Assembly (NCBI GenBank): GCA_030652035.1
Contig: JAUSBJ010000045.1
Coordinates: 1-64,000 of the forward strand
Reading direction: 5' to 3'
DNA: 64,000 nt
Origin: Sulfurimicrobium sp.
Lineage (GTDB): Bacteria > Pseudomonadota > Gammaproteobacteria > Burkholderiales > Sulfuricellaceae
Shown: positions 1 through 9,765 of the stretch, in pieces
How positions within the stretch are numbered: position 1 is the stretch's first letter
Layout: each line of letters begins with the position of its first letter
Position numbers and translations under genes: made by a program
Notes under the pieces: generated by a model
What the model saw: the letters and a program-made list of their open reading frames with translations, nothing else
What the model was told of the DNA's origin: nothing
The model's database searches: none

Positions 1-27
1 CGCCGCGCTGGCGGAAGCGATGGCGTT

Positions 28-441
28 TCATGCCCGCTTCTCCGGTGTCGAGGCCGTCAAGCACGCCGACAGCAACTGGCCTGCCTGCAGTCCCAGCCGC
101 GCCGCCTCGCCCGCCGCCAGTTCCAGCGTCTGGTATGCACCCGGGAATGCGGCGGTGCGCCAGGGTTTGAGATGGGGAACGATTCTGCGAATGCGCCCTG
201 CCCGGTCGAGGAACACGACGTCGATCGGGTAGCTCATGAATGCGGTGTGAACCGCAGCGCAGGGGCGAATGAGCAGGCCCTGACCCGGCTGCAACGCAGG
301 GGCGAACAGGAGACCGCGCAGGCGGCTGAAGAACCCGTCGGCCAGCCGGATGGCAAGGCGAGGGGGAGTATTCGGGCGCGTTGCGTTGGCCGACATGCTG
401 TCGTCCTGCTGCAGCGAGTTGATCACCGGCACATCTGTCAT
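28..441 (-). CDS. DUF192 family protein
   Basis: A 137-residue protein matching the DUF192 family, small beta-rich proteins of unknown biochemical role that are often exported or periplasmic. Visible family features are the early FFSRLRGLL segment, followed by GLLIRPCAAVHTAFM and the YPIDVVFLD core. The N-terminus has no obvious signal peptide; an internal Met near residue 16 (MSANATRP) is an alternative start. It begins 4 nt after the CsgG-like gene and is the last gene visible in the Tad pilus operon, so co-transcription is likely. Whether it acts in pilus biogenesis is unknown. Confidence 0.8.
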   Translation of the reverse strand: MTDVPVINSLQQDDSMSANATRPNTPPRLAIRLADGFFSRLRGLLFAPALQPGQGLLIRPCAAVHTAFMSYPIDVVFLDRAGRIRRIVPHLKPWRTAAFPGAYQTLELAAGEAARLGLQAGQLLSACLTASTPEKRA

Positions 442-444
442 GCT

Positions 445-1284
445 TTATTCGCTCGTCTTGGCCTCGGGTTTCTTCGCATTGGGCTCCTGTGCCTTGAGCG
501 CGACCCGCTCGGCGATGTTCTTCTGGGCAATGGTTTCGGTGAGGAACACGGTGGCACGCACCAGCAGGTCGCGGGCGACTTCTTCCAGCGGCGAGCCGCT
601 GATGCTGGCATGGCTTCCGCCCAGGCCCACGCCCGCCCAGCCGAGCGCCGAGACGCCGAACCCGGATTTTTCGTTGTTGGCCTGGAAGGTCTTGGACGCG
701 ACGATCTTGGCCTTCTTGACATCCACCACCCGGATATCAATGTTCATGTGCACTTTGCTTTTCTTGAAGTCGACCGATCCCGCCAGCAAGCGAAACGGAC
801 CGGGGAGAAAGGCCAGGCCGCCGAGTCCGGTCGAGCTTTGCTCGTATCCAAGCGAGGTGATGGAACCCGTCACCATGTAATCGGCTGCCTCGGCCTCGAT
901 CTTTTTGCCGATCAGCGCCAGCTCCCTATTCAATTCTTCGAGTTCGGCGCGCTCCTGAACATCGAAACAGCCTGTTTGGGTCAGCGCAGTGGCCAGCATG
1001 TCAGTCATGCCGGTGCCGACACCGGTATAAGTTGGCTGCTGGACATTGCCGCCGCTGCCCGCTGCGTAGTCCCACCAGCGGTACCGTCGCGGATCCTGCT
1101 GGCCGGCGCTGGAGGAACAATCTGCGGATTTGCATTTGAATTCGGTGAACATCACCTTGGCGGCCGGGCGCGTGCAGGTCGGCACGGCAATTTCCCGCTC
1201 GCTTACTTCGCTGGGTTTCGCAATGGATACGAGGGGTGCGAACAACAGCGCTGCAAAATAGGGCTTACATGAGGGATGTTTCAT
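445..1284 (-). CDS. CsgG-like secreted protein
   Basis: A 279-residue protein with an N-terminal signal peptide (MKHPSCKPYFAALLFAPLVS) and a body resembling the CsgG/HfaB family: a TDMLATALTQTGCFDVQERAELEELNREL segment and a later DIRVVDVKKAKIVAS strand. In curli systems CsgG forms the outer-membrane secretion channel; other family members are periplasmic or outer-membrane accessory proteins. No lipobox cysteine is obvious at the signal cleavage site, so it may not be a lipoprotein as CsgG is. The ATG at 1284 was chosen because it begins the signal peptide; an in-frame GTG lies at 1293. It follows tadC by 35 nt in the Tad operon, suggesting an outer-membrane or adhesion role linked to the pilus. 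Confidence 0.7.
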   Translation of the reverse strand: MKHPSCKPYFAALLFAPLVSIAKPSEVSEREIAVPTCTRPAAKVMFTEFKCKSADCSSSAGQQDPRRYRWWDYAAGSGGNVQQPTYTGVGTGMTDMLATALTQTGCFDVQERAELEELNRELALIGKKIEAEAADYMVTGSITSLGYEQSSTGLGGLAFLPGPFRLLAGSVDFKKSKVHMNIDIRVVDVKKAKIVASKTFQANNEKSGFGVSALGWAGVGLGGSHASISGSPLEEVARDLLVRATVFLTETIAQKNIAERVALKAQEPNAKKPEAKTSE

Positions 1285-1319
1285 TGGTTTCACTTTCGGT
1301 TGATCAAAACAGCAGGTTG

Positions 1320-2213
1320 TTAGAACCCCGAAGCCATGAACTTCATGACGATGGGGAACAGGAGGATGGCGAAGACGCAGGGGAAGATGAAGGCGATGAG
1401 CGGAAACAGCATCTTGACCGGGGCTTCCATGGCGAGCTTTTCTGCGCGGGCGAAGCGCTCGATGCGGCGCTGGTCGGCCTGGGCGCGGAGGATCGGCCCG
1501 AGGCTCATGCCGGTGGCTTCGGCCTGGATCAGGGTGGCGACGAAGTTGGAGACGGCGGGCATGTCCATGCGCGCGGCGAGTTCGCGCAGGGCTTCGCCGC
1601 GGGGTTTGCCGGCGCGGACGTCGCGCAGGAGGCGGGCGAATTCGTCCTTGAGGGCGCCGCCGGGACCCTTGTCGACGGCTTGCTGGATGGCGCCAGTGAG
1701 ATTGAGACCGGATTCGACGCACAGGGTGATGAGGTCGAGCATGAAGGGCAGCGACTTCAGGGCCAGGCGGCGGCGAAGGTCGATGCGGTCTTTGAGCCAG
1801 ACAGCGGGGTAGGTGAAGCCGATCAGAAAGCCGATGAGAAACGGCCAAGGGCCGGGCAGATGAAAGCTGGCGGCCAGCCATACGCCGACGAGGCCGCAGA
1901 GGAGGCCCCACCAGAGGCGCCCGGCCAGGTACTGGGCGGGGTTGAGGGCGAAGTCGACGCCGGCGATGCGCAGCCGGGTGAGCAGTTTTGCCTGGCGCTG
2001 CGCGGACAGCCAGGGGGCAAGGTAGTGCGCCAGCCATTGCACCGGCCACCACAGCAGACGGTAGCCCAACGGCGGGGCGTCAAACCAGGCGCGATCCTGC
2101 TCGGGCACGGCGGCGGCCAGCCGCGAGACGACCCAGGCGACGAGGGCGAAGGACAGCCCCGCCGCGAGGGCGAAGGCGGTGACGATCCATTGCGGGTTCA
2201 TGTCGGTGCTCAT
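1320..2213 (-). CDS. tadC: TadC-type inner-membrane platform protein
   Basis: A 297-residue type II secretion F-domain protein. There is an N-terminal membrane segment (IVTAFALAAGLSFALVAWVV), two central membrane spans near residues 105-150, and a C-terminal pair ending in a hydrophobic stretch (LFPLIAFIFPCVFAILLFPI). The cytoplasmic loop carries the T2SF signature (LPFMLDLITLCVESGLNLTGAI). TadB and TadC form the inner-membrane platform on which the TadA ATPase works during Flp pilus assembly. The start overlaps the tadB stop by an ATGA junction, which decides the start and implies translational coupling. Confidence 0.9.
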   Translation of the reverse strand: MSTDMNPQWIVTAFALAAGLSFALVAWVVSRLAAAVPEQDRAWFDAPPLGYRLLWWPVQWLAHYLAPWLSAQRQAKLLTRLRIAGVDFALNPAQYLAGRLWWGLLCGLVGVWLAASFHLPGPWPFLIGFLIGFTYPAVWLKDRIDLRRRLALKSLPFMLDLITLCVESGLNLTGAIQQAVDKGPGGALKDEFARLLRDVRAGKPRGEALRELAARMDMPAVSNFVATLIQAEATGMSLGPILRAQADQRRIERFARAEKLAMEAPVKMLFPLIAFIFPCVFAILLFPIVMKFMASGF

Positions 2214-3054
2214 ACGTCGATGGCCACGATGCGGCGGATGATCCAGACGCCGAAGAATTCCATGATGGTGACGGCCGCCAGCACGCCCCATCCCATTTGC
2301 GTGGTCCAAAGCAGGGACATGGCTTCGGGCTCCATGCGGCTGAGCACCCACAGCAGAAAGACCGGCAGCAGGCCGACGACCCAGGCCTGCAGCTTGCCCT
2401 GGCTGGTGAGCGCGCGAATCTTGAGTTCCATGGCGTGCTGGCTGCGCAGGGTGGCGGCGGTGCGCTCCAGGGTTTCGGCGAGGCCACCGCCGGTCTCGGA
2501 GGCGATGCGCATGGCCGAGACCATCAGGCTGACGGATTGCACGGGAATGCGATGGTTCAGGTTCTCCAGCGAATCGTCGAGGCTGACGCCGAGGCGCTGT
2601 TCGTGCTGCATGAGCTGGAATTCCTGCACCAGCGGCGGCGCCAGTTCGGCGCCGACCTGGCGCACGGCGGACACCAGCGACAGGCCGGCCTTGGCGGCGC
2701 CGGCGATCATCAGCAGGGCGTCGGGCAGCTGTTGTTCGATGCGCTCGATGCGGCGGCGGCGCAGCCAACGAAAGATGAAGCGCGGCGCAAACGCCAGCAG
2801 CACGGCCACGATCAGCGCCGCCGCCAGGCTGTGGGTCAGCAGCCAGGCGGCGGTGGCGGCCAGCAGCATGAGGGCGAGGTTGATCGCGTAGAGCCTGGCC
2901 GGGTCGGCGAAGAGAAACAGTTCGCGCATGCTGAAATGGGTGTCGCGGGTGAAGCGGGTGCGATAGGCGGCCAGCAACTTGCCGCCCAGGTCGGTGAGCG
3001 ACCATACCAAGAGCGCGGCGGCGGCCGCGATGGCGAAGGTGAAGCCGGTGACGA

Positions 3055-3058
<4 letters not shown>
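2210..3058 (-). CDS. tadB: TadB-type inner-membrane platform protein
   Basis: A 282-residue T2SF-family membrane protein, the paralogous partner of TadC. Membrane segments lie near residues 4-24, 55-95 and 225-275. The cytoplasmic domain has the expected LPDALLMIAGAAKAGLSLVSA helix and a second conserved block (SLMVSAMRIASETGGGLAETLE). It overlaps tadA upstream and tadC downstream by 4 nt each (ATGA junctions). The order tadA-tadB-tadC is the canonical Tad order, so the assignment is firm. Confidence 0.92.
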
Positions 3059-4716
<1,658 letters not shown>

Positions 4717-4734
4717 GTCGATCTCCTCTTGTGG

Positions 4735-6177
4735 CTATTCTGGATCGCTCCAGGGTGAGGGCGTGTGCGCGGGGATGCCGGGCACAGCGGCCAAATCCTG
4801 GGGGGAAACGCGCGGCGTTTGTTGTAGGCGGGCGGCGGCCTGGGCCATGCTTTCCTCTTGCGCATGCGTGTTTCTGTCCACCGCCACCGGCGTGACGAAG
4901 ACCACCAGTTCGGTTTCGTTGTTCTGGAAGCGCTTGGAACGGAACAAGGCGCCCAGCACGGGGATGTCGCCGAGGAAGGGCGTCTTGTTAAGCGAGGTGC
5001 TCGCATCCCGCTTGAGCAGGCCACTCAAGACGATGGTTCCGCCTTCCATGACATTGAACTCGGTCTCGGTCTTGCGCGTGCGCAAGGCCGGGCCGCCAAT
5101 CGTGCTGATCGATGTGTCGATGTCGCTGACTTCGCTCATGATCTTGGCCCGGATCACGCCGTTGTGATCAACGCGTGGCTCGATGTTGAGGCGTATGCCG
5201 TAGGGCTTGAACAGGATGGTGGTGCCGTTGAGGTTGCTGACAGAATAAGGGAATTCGCCGCCTGCCAGGAAGGTGGCATTGGAACCGCTACGCGCAGAAA
5301 GCGTGGGCTGGGCGAGGATGGTCGCGGTGCCGTTCTGCTCCATCAGGTTGAGCTGGGCATTCATGCCCATGTTGAGCACAGACAGGGCGGTAAAACTTCG
5401 GCTGAGCGGCACGCCCTGATAAATATCGTTTGGATTGTCTACGATGGGCGCGGGGTTATTCTGGCCGCTGATGAGATTAATTGAGTAGGGCGAAGCATTG
5501 CCACGCTTGAACGGCATCCAAACACCGCCAAAGGCGGTGCCGCCGGTCGCGTTCCACTTGAGCCCGATTTCCTTGAGCGCGGTGATGGGGAATTCGACCA
5601 CCTTGACGTCCATCACGACCATCTTTTCCCAGCCAATGCGGTTGGTGAAATTGACGATCTGCGGATAGCGTTTGGCCAGCTCGTCGATTTTCCCAAGGTC
5701 GCGGTCGGAGAGGTTGTCACCTTCCACGATCACCTTGTCGCCGATGACGGCGGATTTGGTGTTGGGTATGGTGGCGAGAAAGGCGGCAACCTCCCTGGTG
5801 ACGCGCGCGATATTACTTGGCATGACATTGACCTTGATGCGCCGGTTGCGGCCGTTGCGGGTCCAGATATGCAAAGACGAAACGCCAACTTCGTTCGCGA
5901 TGAGCAGGACTTCCTTGTCGTCCAAAACCGCGGCGGAAAGCGCCTTGCCGTTGCCTACCGCTAGGCGTCCGGCGTTGGGCTCGGCGATGACGCGCGTCTC
6001 CCCAACGAACATTTCGATTTCCCCGGCGAACCCCTGGCCGGACGCAAGCCCGGACCCGGTCGATTTGTCGCGCAATGCAGGTGATTGCGCTGGCGCGGAA
6101 ACCTCCGCGGCATGGATCGACAGGGCCAATACGATCAGCGCCAGACTCAGGCCTGTTTTAATGGCGATGCGTTTCAA
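4735..6177 (-). CDS. rcpA: RcpA/CpaC-type outer-membrane secretin
   Basis: A secretin forming the outer-membrane pore of the Tad system, 480 residues from the chosen start. It has a signal peptide (LKRIAIKTGLSLALIVLALS), a pilus/BON-like N-terminal domain (the VGETRVIAEPNAGRLAVGNG region), and a C-terminal secretin domain with a VEFPITALKEIGLKWN segment and a terminal ALFRSKRFQNNETELVVFVTP motif typical of secretins. I chose a TTG at 6177 because a GGGAG ribosome site lies 7 nt upstream and the signal peptide starts there. An ATG at 6243 would add 22 residues that do not look like a leader. Confidence 0.9.
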   Translation of the reverse strand: MKRIAIKTGLSLALIVLALSIHAAEVSAPAQSPALRDKSTGSGLASGQGFAGEIEMFVGETRVIAEPNAGRLAVGNGKALSAAVLDDKEVLLIANEVGVSSLHIWTRNGRNRRIKVNVMPSNIARVTREVAAFLATIPNTKSAVIGDKVIVEGDNLSDRDLGKIDELAKRYPQIVNFTNRIGWEKMVVMDVKVVEFPITALKEIGLKWNATGGTAFGGVWMPFKRGNASPYSINLISGQNNPAPIVDNPNDIYQGVPLSRSFTALSVLNMGMNAQLNLMEQNGTATILAQPTLSARSGSNATFLAGGEFPYSVSNLNGTTILFKPYGIRLNIEPRVDHNGVIRAKIMSEVSDIDTSISTIGGPALRTRKTETEFNVMEGGTIVLSGLLKRDASTSLNKTPFLGDIPVLGALFRSKRFQNNETELVVFVTPVAVDRNTHAQEESMAQAAARLQQTPRVSPQDLAAVPGIPAHTPSPWSDPE

Positions 6178-6282
6178 AATTACACTCCCTGATATTGTTA
6201 TTCGACTCTCAGACCCATCCTGCATCGCGTGGATGAAGACCATGGCTCGATGTTGTGATTTTTCTTGCCGATTGCGCTGCGG

Positions 6283-7137
6283 TTATCTGCCCACGGCCAC
6301 TCCGTCATCTCCGGCACCGACGCGTGCATTCATTCGTTGTCCCTCGGAGATCGGGCCGCCGCCGTAGATCACCGGTACGGAACTGCCGGTGGAACCGAAT
6401 CCAGTGGCGAGCCCCAGCAAGGCCAACGCCTCCGAACGTGCTTTTGAAACATTGCCGTTGTCGTTCGGCGCCCGCAGCAAAGCCGTGATGCGGCCTACTT
6501 CGCGCGCTGCGATGACGCGCTTGGCGTCCTCCGGGCTGGTATCCAGCGTGATGGTGGTGAAACTGCGGCCACGGCCTTCCGGGTCTTTTTCCTGCTGCGA
6601 GGATTTTGTGCCGGTGGCCAGGACGGCAACACTCTGCAGCAAGGTGAAAGTAAAATTCTGCTTGTCGTGCTTGATGGAGACCACGATGTCGATCAGGTCG
6701 CCGGGTTCGACCATGCCGGACAGGGAACTGATTTCATCCACAGGCACGGTGACGGCCCGGCGCCCGGCGGTCAGCCGCGCGGAAAAGGTTGGCGCGCGCT
6801 GCCCTTCAAGCTGGGCCCAGATCACCGGCTCGCCTGCCTGGGCGGGGTATGCGAGCAAGGAGCCTTCGGTGCGGCCAAACTGTTCGGGCGTGATCGCGCC
6901 GGAGTGGACCCACTCTTTCGGGATGGCTCGCACAGCCACCGTCTCCGCGGTGAGCGGGCTGCCCTTGGGCAAGTCGGACTTGGCCACAACCACTTGAACC
7001 ATGGCCTTGTTTTTTTCCCGTGCTTCGATTTCAGCCATCTGGCCGCTGAGGTAATTTTTTGCGCCGAAGGCGGCCAGCCCGCCCACGCCCAGGGCGATCA
7101 GGAGAACAATCCAGTTTTTGTTGATTTTGTAAGCCAT
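6283..7137 (-). CDS. cpaB: CpaB/RcpC-type Flp pilus assembly protein
   Basis: A 284-residue CpaB/RcpC family protein. It has a single N-terminal membrane anchor (WIVLLIALGVGGLAAFGAK) followed by an SAF-type beta-clip domain (VVVAKSDLPKGSPLTAETVAVRAIP) and the conserved RAVTVPVDEISSLSGMVEPG segment. CpaB/RcpC proteins are periplasmic partners of the secretin. It starts 13 nt after the small pilin-like gene, and the secretin gene follows, which is the usual cpaB-cpaC order. Confidence 0.9.
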   Translation of the reverse strand: MAYKINKNWIVLLIALGVGGLAAFGAKNYLSGQMAEIEAREKNKAMVQVVVAKSDLPKGSPLTAETVAVRAIPKEWVHSGAITPEQFGRTEGSLLAYPAQAGEPVIWAQLEGQRAPTFSARLTAGRRAVTVPVDEISSLSGMVEPGDLIDIVVSIKHDKQNFTFTLLQSVAVLATGTKSSQQEKDPEGRGRSFTTITLDTSPEDAKRVIAAREVGRITALLRAPNDNGNVSKARSEALALLGLATGFGSTGSSVPVIYGGGPISEGQRMNARVGAGDDGVAVGR

Positions 7138-7150
7138 TATTCGAGACTTT

Positions 7151-7339
7151 TTAAAGAGGGAGAGAAATGAAGCTGCTTTGTTTGTCGAAAGCGGTTTTGA
7201 CCGCAGCGAGAAAGAGGTCGATGACCGAGGACTCGCCCGAGAAACTGACGCCGATCATCATCATGACGACCAGGAGTGCGACGAGATACTCGGTCATCGA
7301 TTGACCATGTTGGCGGAAACGCAGGCGTGAAAGGTTCAT
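7151..7339 (-). CDS. Small type IVb pilin-like protein
   Basis: A 62-residue protein with a short basic leader (MNLSRLRFRQHG) followed by QSMTEYLVALLVVMMMIGV. If cleaved after the Gly, Glu falls at position 5 and Tyr at 6, the signature of Flp/TadE-class prepilins processed by a TadV-like peptidase, followed by a hydrophobic helix. The C-terminal half is short and unlike any named family I recognise. The start overlaps the preceding gene's stop (ATGA). It is probably a minor pilin or pseudopilin of the same system. Confidence 0.7.
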   Translation of the reverse strand: MNLSRLRFRQHGQSMTEYLVALLVVMMMIGVSFSGESSVIDLFLAAVKTAFDKQSSFISLPL

Positions 7340-7998
7340 GGCATCTCAATCGTGGTGAGGACGATGTTGGTCTCGCCTGCGCGGCGAACCAGGGTGAGCT
7401 GCGCCTCGCGCCTGTCGCCCTTGTAGATCTGCACGTGCTCAGCTGCGCTCTGGCGCAGCGGCGGCCCGTCGGGCCGCATGCCACGCGCAGCAAGTTCACG
7501 CGACAAGGCGCCGAGATTCGCCGGGATGGCGTGGGCGTTGTTCAACACCAGTTGCCGCGAACGCTTGCCACCATCGACCGACTCCATGTCGGACAACACG
7601 GCGGAATCGGGTGGCAAGCGAATGTTCAGTGGCCGGCCGGCCGCCTGCCCGGCCTCGCGGGCGTCGACCACAGAGACGAGCGCTTCGGTCACTCCCGCCC
7701 CGAGCGGACGGATGCTGATGGTGATGAAGTACTCTTCGCGCCCTTGCGAGAGGATCAGCCTATCGGGAAGGTGGTCCGACGCGTGCCGCGGGCCAAGCGC
7801 ATTGCGATAATGCCGCGCGACCTCCTCCGGTTGGCGAGCCGTCAGCACTCGCTGTGTGCGCATGGGAATGCCGTTGAGGCGTAGCTGTTCGCCGACGGAT
7901 TCCACGCGCGCGTTTGACGGCGCCGGCAGTTGCGGCCATGCGGCAGCCCATGGCGCCACTAGCAGCAGGCAAACAGAAAAAAGAAATGTCCGGATCAT
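7336..7998 (-). CDS. Secreted hypothetical protein in the Tad operon
   Basis: A 220-residue protein with a clear signal peptide (MIRTFLFSVCLLLVAPWAAA). The remainder is soluble, with no family I recognise and no evident catalytic motif. The start at 7998 gives an ATGA overlap with the TadE-like gene, and the stop overlaps the small pilin-like gene in the same way, so it is translated within the Tad operon. A periplasmic accessory role is inferred only from context and export signal. Confidence 0.7.
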   Translation of the reverse strand: MIRTFLFSVCLLLVAPWAAAWPQLPAPSNARVESVGEQLRLNGIPMRTQRVLTARQPEEVARHYRNALGPRHASDHLPDRLILSQGREEYFITISIRPLGAGVTEALVSVVDAREAGQAAGRPLNIRLPPDSAVLSDMESVDGGKRSRQLVLNNAHAIPANLGALSRELAARGMRPDGPPLRQSAAEHVQIYKGDRREAQLTLVRRAGETNIVLTTIEMP

Positions 7999-8768
7999 TT
8001 GAGCCTGTCTGCATGCACGCGGTCCGGCTCGACGCGGCCGATATCGGGGGGAGGCGTGCCGTATTCGAACAAGGTAAGCGCCAGGTCGATGACGGGATTG
8101 CCGCCAAGCACTTCGAGCGGCTTGTAAGGGAACGGTCCGAGCGGATTGAATCCGTCGTTCTTGATTTTGCTTTCGATCATGCCAGGACCGCTTGCTGCCC
8201 ATGAATCAGCCAGCACGGTCGTGGAACGGCCGATGGACAGCATCAGGTTGTTGAAGGGCTGGAAACCGGCGATATCCGCCACTTTTACGGAGACCTGGCC
8301 GGTGTGGAGATTGTCCTGTGGAAGGCCGAGCGATGCCGCGTAGAGCGCGCCAAAAGGCTGAGCTGTCGATTCGCGCGTTGTCTTGACGCCGACATTGTCG
8401 ACAAATTTGGTGAGCAAGGGGGCGCCCCGGTGATCGAACCAAAGAGTGTTGCGATGCGAATTGAAGTCGCCCGCAGCATCGCCTGTCTTGACCGGCGCGT
8501 CGCTGTTACTGAAGAAGCGCCGCCTGACTTCCAAGGCCAGTTCGGCGTCGGTCTTCCAGCCGCCGTTGGCAGAGGAATGCCTCACCGTGCCCTCGAATGC
8601 CGCGTAGCGGCTGGCAACTGCAGTGGTTTGGGCGATGTCCATGTATTTGCCGATCAGCGGCACTGCCAGCAGCAGGGGGACCAGCACTATGGCTAGCACG
8701 ACAAACTCCACCGTCGACTGGCCCCGCTGGTGTGATGGATCTGATGTGGTGATGCGCGCGCTATTCAT
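7995..8768 (-). CDS. TadE-like pseudopilin
   Basis: A 257-residue protein starting with a short leader and a TadE-type prepilin motif: RGQSTVEFVVLAIVLVPLLL, with Glu at +5 and Phe at +6 after the putative Gly cleavage site. A long soluble C-terminal domain follows. TadE/TadF proteins are pseudopilins processed by TadV in Flp systems. It overlaps the upstream gene by 8 nt and the downstream gene by 4 nt. The TadE assignment rests on the N-terminal motif and position; the C-terminal domain is not one I recognise. Confidence 0.75.
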   Translation of the reverse strand: MNSARITTSDPSHQRGQSTVEFVVLAIVLVPLLLAVPLIGKYMDIAQTTAVASRYAAFEGTVRHSSANGGWKTDAELALEVRRRFFSNSDAPVKTGDAAGDFNSHRNTLWFDHRGAPLLTKFVDNVGVKTTRESTAQPFGALYAASLGLPQDNLHTGQVSVKVADIAGFQPFNNLMLSIGRSTTVLADSWAASGPGMIESKIKNDGFNPLGPFPYKPLEVLGGNPVIDLALTLFEYGTPPPDIGRVEPDRVHADRLK

Positions 8769-9765
8769 CGTCGTCCTTGCAGGGGTCGACGCCAGTGCGT
8801 GCTTTTTCGGTCGCGCACCATTTGTTTGTCGGATTGTTTGGGTCGGACCTGATGTCCTTTTCCGTCATCGCTTTTTCGCCTTGCTTGGGAAAGAACAGGT
8901 CGCGCGATATCGCCACATTGTGCGCATAGGAAACAAATTTCTCGACGCGTTCCGCCTTGCCGCTGGCGACGACTTCACTTTCGAACGTGACGTGTGAGGG
9001 AAACTTGAGCCCGGTGGCATGAATGCACGAGACGAACTCCACGGCACCCGCGCCAATCCGTCTCGTTTCACACGTTCGCCCGGGCGCAAGCGTCTTGTGC
9101 CCGAGCGGCTCCGTGACCGTCGCCTTGCCGCTCAGCCGCGCCGCATCGAACGAAGTCTTGAGCATGTCGGCTAGCCCGGGAACGTATCGGTGCTCGTGCA
9201 TAAGCCAGGATTGCTGCCCTGACTTGTCCGTTTTTCGCTCGTAGCGCGTGTAGCCATCGGGGCGATGATGGACGATCACATGTTGTTCTTTCTGCTCGAC
9301 CTCGGCCGAGCAAACGCCGGTTTGCCGCAGAACGGTTGTTTTGACAACGCTTGCGGACCTGTTCAGGGGTGGCGCAAAGTATTCGTCAGTGACCGTTTCC
9401 CCGACGCTGTTCAGATTGCCGCTGAGCTTGTAGCTTGACATCATCTCCACGCAGCGCGACTTGGCTCTGGATGAAGCGGCCGGATCAGACAGGGTGGTCT
9501 GGCAGGCCTGCTTCATCAGGGCCGAACCGCATTGAGCCTGCTGTGCGTTGACCACTATTTTCGCTCTCTCCCGCGCCTCGGGCATGTCGCCGGTACGCTG
9601 CACGTGGATGCCTTGTACTAGCGCGGCGGTCTTCGGGCCCGGCGCGGCCACGGCGTGATCGATCTGGCCATGATCCGTTGGCAGCAATGCGCCTGCTCCC
9701 GCAAAGAGCGCGATGAGGAGGGATATGAAGCGTGGCGAAAACAGTCGGGTTGCCTTGTTTATCAT
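8761..9765 (-). CDS. Secreted cysteine-containing hypothetical protein
   Basis: A 334-residue protein with an N-terminal signal or anchor sequence (PRFISLLIALFAGAGALLP). The mature region contains several cysteines (for example CGSALMKQAC, SRCVEMM, RTCETRR, KWCATEK, DPCKDDDE), suggesting disulfide bonds in the periplasm. I do not recognise the family. It is coupled to the TadG-like gene (ATGA overlap at 9762-9765) and to the TadE-like gene (8-nt overlap), so it belongs to the pilus operon. Confidence 0.7.
   Translation of the reverse strand: MINKATRLFSPRFISLLIALFAGAGALLPTDHGQIDHAVAAPGPKTAALVQGIHVQRTGDMPEARERAKIVVNAQQAQCGSALMKQACQTTLSDPAASSRAKSRCVEMMSSYKLSGNLNSVGETVTDEYFAPPLNRSASVVKTTVLRQTGVCSAEVEQKEQHVIVHHRPDGYTRYERKTDKSGQQSWLMHEHRYVPGLADMLKTSFDAARLSGKATVTEPLGHKTLAPGRTCETRRIGAGAVEFVSCIHATGLKFPSHVTFESEVVASGKAERVEKFVSYAHNVAISRDLFFPKQGEKAMTEKDIRSDPNNPTNKWCATEKARTGVDPCKDDDE

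Noticed and set aside
172..2891. Long plus-strand open frames opposite the Tad genes (for example 172-1272 and 1236-2891)
   Set aside because: They are shadows of the minus-strand genes in GC-rich DNA, have low-complexity composition and no family resemblance.
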